Below are positions 7,567-10,252 of a stretch of 10,252 nt of DNA, piece by piece. The notes beneath the pieces were generated by a model that ran no database searches, was not told where the DNA came from, and saw only the letters and a program-made list of their open reading frames with translations. The position numbers and the translations under genes are program-made. Position 1 is the stretch's first letter, and each line of letters opens with the position of its first letter. Origin of the DNA: JAZRWQ01 sp045599805. GTDB lineage: Bacteria; Bacillota; Clostridia; Oscillospirales; UMGS1783. The stretch spans positions 1 to 10,252 of the forward strand of contig JAZRWQ010000111.1 of NCBI GenBank assembly GCA_045599805.1, read 5' to 3'.

Positions 7567-8384
7567 TGAGAATACTCGATATCGAAATACAAACCATGTT
7601 TTCGCCGGCGCATCTTACGGTTTTTCTGCATGAGGAATCATACCTTAAAGAGCCGGAAACGCGCGGCATGATAATGGTAATTCCGGGAGGGGCATACGCA
7701 GGTATCGCCCCTCTTGAGGGTGAACCGGTATGCACCGAGTATTTTTCACGCGGCTTCAATACGGCGCTTTTAAGATACAGTGTCGCGCCCGCGGAATTTC
7801 CCGAAGCGCTTACGCAGGCGGCTTTGGCGCTTTGGCATTTAAGACAAAACGCAAAAGAATATAACGTAAATCCCGAGCGTATCTTTATAAACGGGTTTTC
7901 CGCAGGCGGTCATCTCGCCGCATCGCTCGGCACCTTGTGGCATCATCCACTGCTGAAACGCACGACGGGGCTGGATAACGAAAAGTTTAAGCCAAACGGC
8001 ATGATACTTGCCTACCCGGTAATAACATCGGGGCAGTATGCGCACAGAGATTCGATAAACAATCTGCTTGGCAAAAACCGCGATAATGACAAGCTTTTAA
8101 GCCTGGTAAGCCTTGAAAACCAGGTGAGCGACAAAACGGTGCCCACATTTATATGGACTACATCGACCGATGACGCAGTTCCGGCGGAGAATACCCTGCT
8201 TTTTGCATGGGCGCTTCAGAAAAACAAGATACCGTACGAGTCGCTTATCTTCTCGCACGGCAAGCACGGACTTTCGCTTGCGACAAAAGAAACCTTCCCC
8301 GTTGAATACTATAAATGGGAGGATTTTTATCCGGATATTGCTGTATGGGTAGACCGTGCCATGGACTTTTTGAAAAGAATATAA
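7566..8384 (+). CDS. Alpha/beta-hydrolase, acetyl esterase/lipase type
   Basis: Serine esterase of the alpha/beta-hydrolase fold, 272 aa, cytoplasmic with no signal peptide. The oxyanion-hole motif is PGGAY (40-44). The nucleophile elbow is GFSAGGH with Ser112, in the setting NPERIFINGFSAGGHLAASLG that is typical of acetyl-xylan or feruloyl esterase-like and Aes-type enzymes. The likely acid is Asp202 in TSTDDAVP, and the base is His234 in HGKHGLS, so the triad is complete. The ATG overlaps the last base of the GH36 stop codon (TAATG), which suggests translational coupling. The only ribosome binding site is the weak GGAAGAG (7554-7560). From context, I infer that it removes acetyl or similar ester groups from oligosaccharides handled by the GH36 enzyme. 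Half of its 16 prolines are CCG, unlike the GH36 gene. Another small-ester substrate is possible. Confidence 0.88.
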   Translation: MRILDIEIQTMFSPAHLTVFLHEESYLKEPETRGMIMVIPGGAYAGIAPLEGEPVCTEYFSRGFNTALLRYSVAPAEFPEALTQAALALWHLRQNAKEYNVNPERIFINGFSAGGHLAASLGTLWHHPLLKRTTGLDNEKFKPNGMILAYPVITSGQYAHRDSINNLLGKNRDNDKLLSLVSLENQVSDKTVPTFIWTTSTDDAVPAENTLLFAWALQKNKIPYESLIFSHGKHGLSLATKETFPVEYYKWEDFYPDIAVWVDRAMDFLKRI

Positions 8385-8413
8385 TTGACAATAGCCTTAT
8401 AAACTGTTAAAAT
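8385..8413 (+). promoter_or_regulatory. Near-consensus promoter for the TVP38-MscS unit
   Basis: TTGACA (8385-8390) starts directly after the esterase stop codon. It is followed by 17 bases and TAAAAT (8408-8413), one mismatch in twelve. Transcription would start near 8420. The leader is about 20 bases and contains AAAGGAGGG (8427-8435), six bases before the ATG at 8442. This lets the membrane genes be expressed apart from the valS cluster, although readthrough is possible because no terminator separates them. Confidence 0.8.
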
Positions 8414-8422
8414 AGCAAGGCT
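8393..8422. repeat. Six-base inverted repeat spanning the -10 box, possible operator
   Basis: AGCCTT (8393-8398) and AAGGCT (8417-8422) are perfect inverted copies, 18 bases apart, flanking the -10 box of the promoter at 8385-8413. The placement would suit a repressor, but arms this short arise by chance, and no regulator gene is nearby. Confidence 0.25.
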
Positions 8423-8441
8423 TACGAAAGGAGGGAACTGC

Positions 8442-9182
8442 ATGAAGCCTAACATAATACGCGCTCTTGTTATGATCATCTGCATAATAATTGCGCTTGG
8501 CATTACATTTCTCGTTTTGTATGAATTCATACCGGAAGCACTTGAAATGATAGAAAAAGGCAACGGGGAAATGATACAGGATTACATCCGTGCATCCAGT
8601 TCCGTCCGAGGCACCCTTGTAATATTCATACTGTTTTTAGTGCATTTTATTGCGATAGTAATTCCCTGCGTGCAGGTGCAGATAGCCGCCGGCGTGGTTT
8701 ACGGACTGCCTCTGGGCATGTTTATCTGCCTTGCCTGCATAACAATAAGCGGCATAATAATCTACATCGCGGCAAATGCTTTGGGAAAAAAGCTTGACGA
8801 TATCGTAGGTCAGTCGGGAAAACCCTCAAAATTCGAAGGGCTTCTGGATAAAGAGCATCCGGCGCTTATGCTGCTTATTGCCTGCTTTATCCCTCTTATC
8901 CCGCAGGCATCCATTCCATACATTGCATTGAGAATGAAAGTGCCCTTCGCTAAATTCGCCGTTATCGAATTTGTGGGCAACATACCCGTGACATTTATGA
9001 TGTGCCTTATAGGTAACGTACTTATCACAAGCGGCATTACGGCATCTCTTATCATTACGGGAATAACACTCGTTATTTCGGTGATCATATGGTGGCAGAG
9101 ACATAATATAATCCGATTCTTCTTATGGCTTGATAAAAAATTTCTCACCCCGTTAAAAGACAAACTGAAGGGGGCTGAATAA
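8442..9182 (+). CDS. TVP38/TMEM64 family (VTT-domain) membrane protein
   Basis: Integral membrane protein of 246 aa with the VTT/DedA-like domain (SNARE-associated Golgi protein family). Visible are a first helix (about 8-28), an outer loop (29-56), a helix at 57-76, the re-entrant signature PCVQVQIAAGVVYGLPLG (75-92), a helix at 94-114, and the second re-entrant motif FIPLIPQASIPYIALRMKVPFAKF (149-172). Two more helices lie near 176-196 and 199-218, before a basic C-terminus. Members of this superfamily act in lipid scrambling or flipping and in membrane-potential homeostasis; the exact role here is not shown by sequence. It has its own near-consensus promoter and strong ribosome binding site. 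The stop overlaps the mscS start by one base, so the two proteins are probably made together. Confidence 0.9.
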   Translation: MKPNIIRALVMIICIIIALGITFLVLYEFIPEALEMIEKGNGEMIQDYIRASSSVRGTLVIFILFLVHFIAIVIPCVQVQIAAGVVYGLPLGMFICLACITISGIIIYIAANALGKKLDDIVGQSGKPSKFEGLLDKEHPALMLLIACFIPLIPQASIPYIALRMKVPFAKFAVIEFVGNIPVTFMMCLIGNVLITSGITASLIITGITLVISVIIWWQRHNIIRFFLWLDKKFLTPLKDKLKGAE

Positions 9183-10048
9183 TGTCCGAGCTGGTTAACG
9201 TAAAATCCTGGGATGAACTGTGGAAGCTTATTTTAAAATTTGCGGCAAGCACGGGACTTAAGCTTCTTTATGCAGTAATAGTCTTTATAGTATTCTACAA
9301 GATCATCCATTGGGGCACACGCAAATTAAGAAAAACGCGCGGATTCAGAAAGATGAACCGAAGCGTTGCGGCGTTTCTCATTTCCTGCATAAAGGTTTTG
9401 CTTTACGGATTGCTTATATTCTACTGCGCAACGGTCATCGGTGTACCGCAGTCGGCATTCATAAGCATTCTCGCATCGGTGGGCGTTGCCGCAGGTATGG
9501 CGATGCAGGGATCGCTAAGCAACTTTGCAGGCGGCATAATGCTTTTGATATTCAAGCCCTTTACGGTTGGCGATTTTATAGAATCGCAGGGCGTTTCGGG
9601 CTCTGTCGAGGATATAAACGTCTTCTACACAACGCTTATTTCGCTTGATAAAAAGCGTATTACCATTCCCAACGGACAGCTTACCAACACCAACATAATT
9701 AACTACACCGCGCTTGGCATACGCAGACTTGATTTAACCTTCGGCGTTTCATACGAAAGCAACATCGACAAGGTAAAGGAAGTAATGCTTGAAGCGGCAA
9801 ATAACAACAAATACGCCGTTAAGGATCCCCCTCCCTTTGCAGGCTTGCAGTCTACCGGCGATAACGCCATGATATTCACCTTATGGGTTTACTGCAATGC
9901 AGCCGATTATCTCGATGCCTACTATTCGCTTTCCGAGCAGGTCAAAAAGAACTTTGACGAAAACGATATACATATACCGTTCCCGCAGCTTGATCTGCAT
10001 CTCGATAAGGAAACTCTCGATTCTACGAACAATTCAACAGAAGAATAA
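9182..10048 (+). CDS. mscS: Small-conductance mechanosensitive channel, MscS family
   Basis: Inner-membrane channel that opens under membrane tension to release solutes during hypo-osmotic shock. At 288 aa it is nearly the length of E. coli MscS (286). TM1 is about 22-43, TM2 63-86 and the pore helix TM3 92-125, with GMAMQGSLSNFAGG (105-118) matching the family signature. The beta domain follows (KPFTVGDFIESQGVSGSVEDINVFYTTL from 125, then KRITIPNG), and the C-terminal alpha/beta cage ends with IHIPFPQ (263-269). Aligned to E. coli, the hydrophobic gate leucines 105 and 109 become Val102 and Met106, while the hinge glycines corresponding to 113 and 121 are kept (Gly110, Gly118). The ATG overlaps the upstream stop (TAATG), and AAGGGGG (9168-9174) lies seven bases before it, inside the upstream gene. 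A terminator begins four bases after the stop. Confidence 0.96.
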   Translation: MSELVNVKSWDELWKLILKFAASTGLKLLYAVIVFIVFYKIIHWGTRKLRKTRGFRKMNRSVAAFLISCIKVLLYGLLIFYCATVIGVPQSAFISILASVGVAAGMAMQGSLSNFAGGIMLLIFKPFTVGDFIESQGVSGSVEDINVFYTTLISLDKKRITIPNGQLTNTNIINYTALGIRRLDLTFGVSYESNIDKVKEVMLEAANNNKYAVKDPPPFAGLQSTGDNAMIFTLWVYCNAADYLDAYYSLSEQVKKNFDENDIHIPFPQLDLHLDKETLDSTNNSTEE

Positions 10049-10051
10049 AAT

Positions 10052-10085
10052 AACACCTCGGAAAATTTTCCGAGGTGTTTTTATT
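10052..10085 (+). terminator. Rho-independent terminator after mscS
   Basis: A perfect 28-base inverted repeat (10052-10079) centred on AAAATTTT has the G/C-rich core CACCTCGG/CCGAGGTG. It is followed by a T-run (10078-10082, then ATT). It starts four bases after the mscS stop. The A-rich stretch before it could also give weak termination on the minus strand. Confidence 0.92.
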
Positions 10086-10120
10086 CAGTAAACTGTTTGC
10101 AATTTATAAAACGACTCGGC

Positions 10121-10151
10121 AAAAAAAGGAATCTGTTAAAAACAGATTCCT
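10121..10151 (-). terminator. Rho-independent terminator facing left, for a minus-strand unit beyond the window
   Basis: AGGAATCTGTT (10127-10137) and AACAGATTCCT (10141-10151) make an 11-pair stem with a three-base AAA loop. On the minus strand the stem is followed directly by seven T (10127-10121), the layout of an intrinsic terminator. No T-run follows on the plus strand. It implies a convergent minus-strand gene or RNA ending to the right. Confidence 0.7.
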
Positions 10152-10252
10152 CTGAGTGTCGAAAAACTCGGTCTACCGGCAAAGTAAAAAGAAAAACAAA
10201 ATATAACATTGAGCGAAAATTCGCAAAGAAAAGGAATGACGGGCGCATAGCG
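10152..10252. other. A/G-rich stretch without a convincing gene
   Basis: The plus strand is rich in A and G, with short stems such as CGGT/ACCG (around 10170-10178) and GCGAA/TTCGC (10213-10224). Two minus-strand frames stay open to the window edge, but this follows from T-rich composition; one would end inside the terminator hairpin at 10136-10138 and the other at 10081-10083. I see no ribosome binding site and no recognisable protein. It may be the leader or 3' untranslated part of a neighbouring unit, or a dispersed intergenic repeat. Confidence 0.35.

Noticed and set aside
10081..10248. Minus-strand reading frame of 55 codons at the right edge
   Set aside because: It runs through the 11-pair terminator hairpin, shows no ribosome binding site within the window, and stays open because the strand is T-rich.

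Overview
The window looks like ordinary chromosome from an anaerobic member of Bacillota, most likely a gut Clostridia lineage (Oscillospiraceae or a relative; this placement is inference). The reasons are strong AAAGGAGG-type ribosome binding sites before most genes, the Bacillota-typical valS-folC pair, tightly packed genes with TAATG couplings, and a glycoside hydrolase with its esterase. I see no phage, IS element, tRNA, rRNA or CRISPR array.

Layout. (1) Positions 1-1333 hold a two-gene minus-strand unit: a yfbR-type HD-domain 5'-deoxynucleotidase, followed 12 bases later by a small six-helix membrane protein that could be an ECF-transporter S component. A long hairpin lies past its end, at 6-45. 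(2) Positions 1334-1503 are a divergent intergenic region. It has a near-consensus promoter for each direction and no room for the T-box leader that often precedes valS in Bacillota. (3) Positions 1504-8384 are four genes on the plus strand with gaps of 4, 14 and -1 bases: valS, folC, a GH36 alpha-galactosidase-like enzyme and an alpha/beta-hydrolase esterase. I see no terminator among them, so they can be one transcript. (4) At 8385, directly after the esterase stop codon, a near-consensus promoter (TTGACA-N17-TAAAAT) starts a two-gene membrane unit: a TVP38/TMEM64 (VTT-domain) protein and an MscS mechanosensitive channel, coupled by one overlapping base. A strong terminator follows at 10052-10085. 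(5) Positions 10086-10252 carry no convincing gene, but include a second hairpin in the opposite orientation, fit to end a minus-strand unit outside the window.

How the genes fit together. valS and folC are translation and folate housekeeping. The GH36 enzyme and esterase would act together on decorated galacto-oligosaccharides, the first removing alpha-linked sugars and the second ester groups. Neither has a signal peptide, so they act on imported substrates. The TVP38 and MscS pair suggests envelope lipid and osmotic homeostasis.

I found no clear new defence or mobile system. The points most worth a second look are the GH36 gene, whose codon use differs sharply from its two neighbours and whose active-site motifs depart from classical alpha-galactosidases, the missing T-box at valS, and the 3' intergenic region with opposed terminators.
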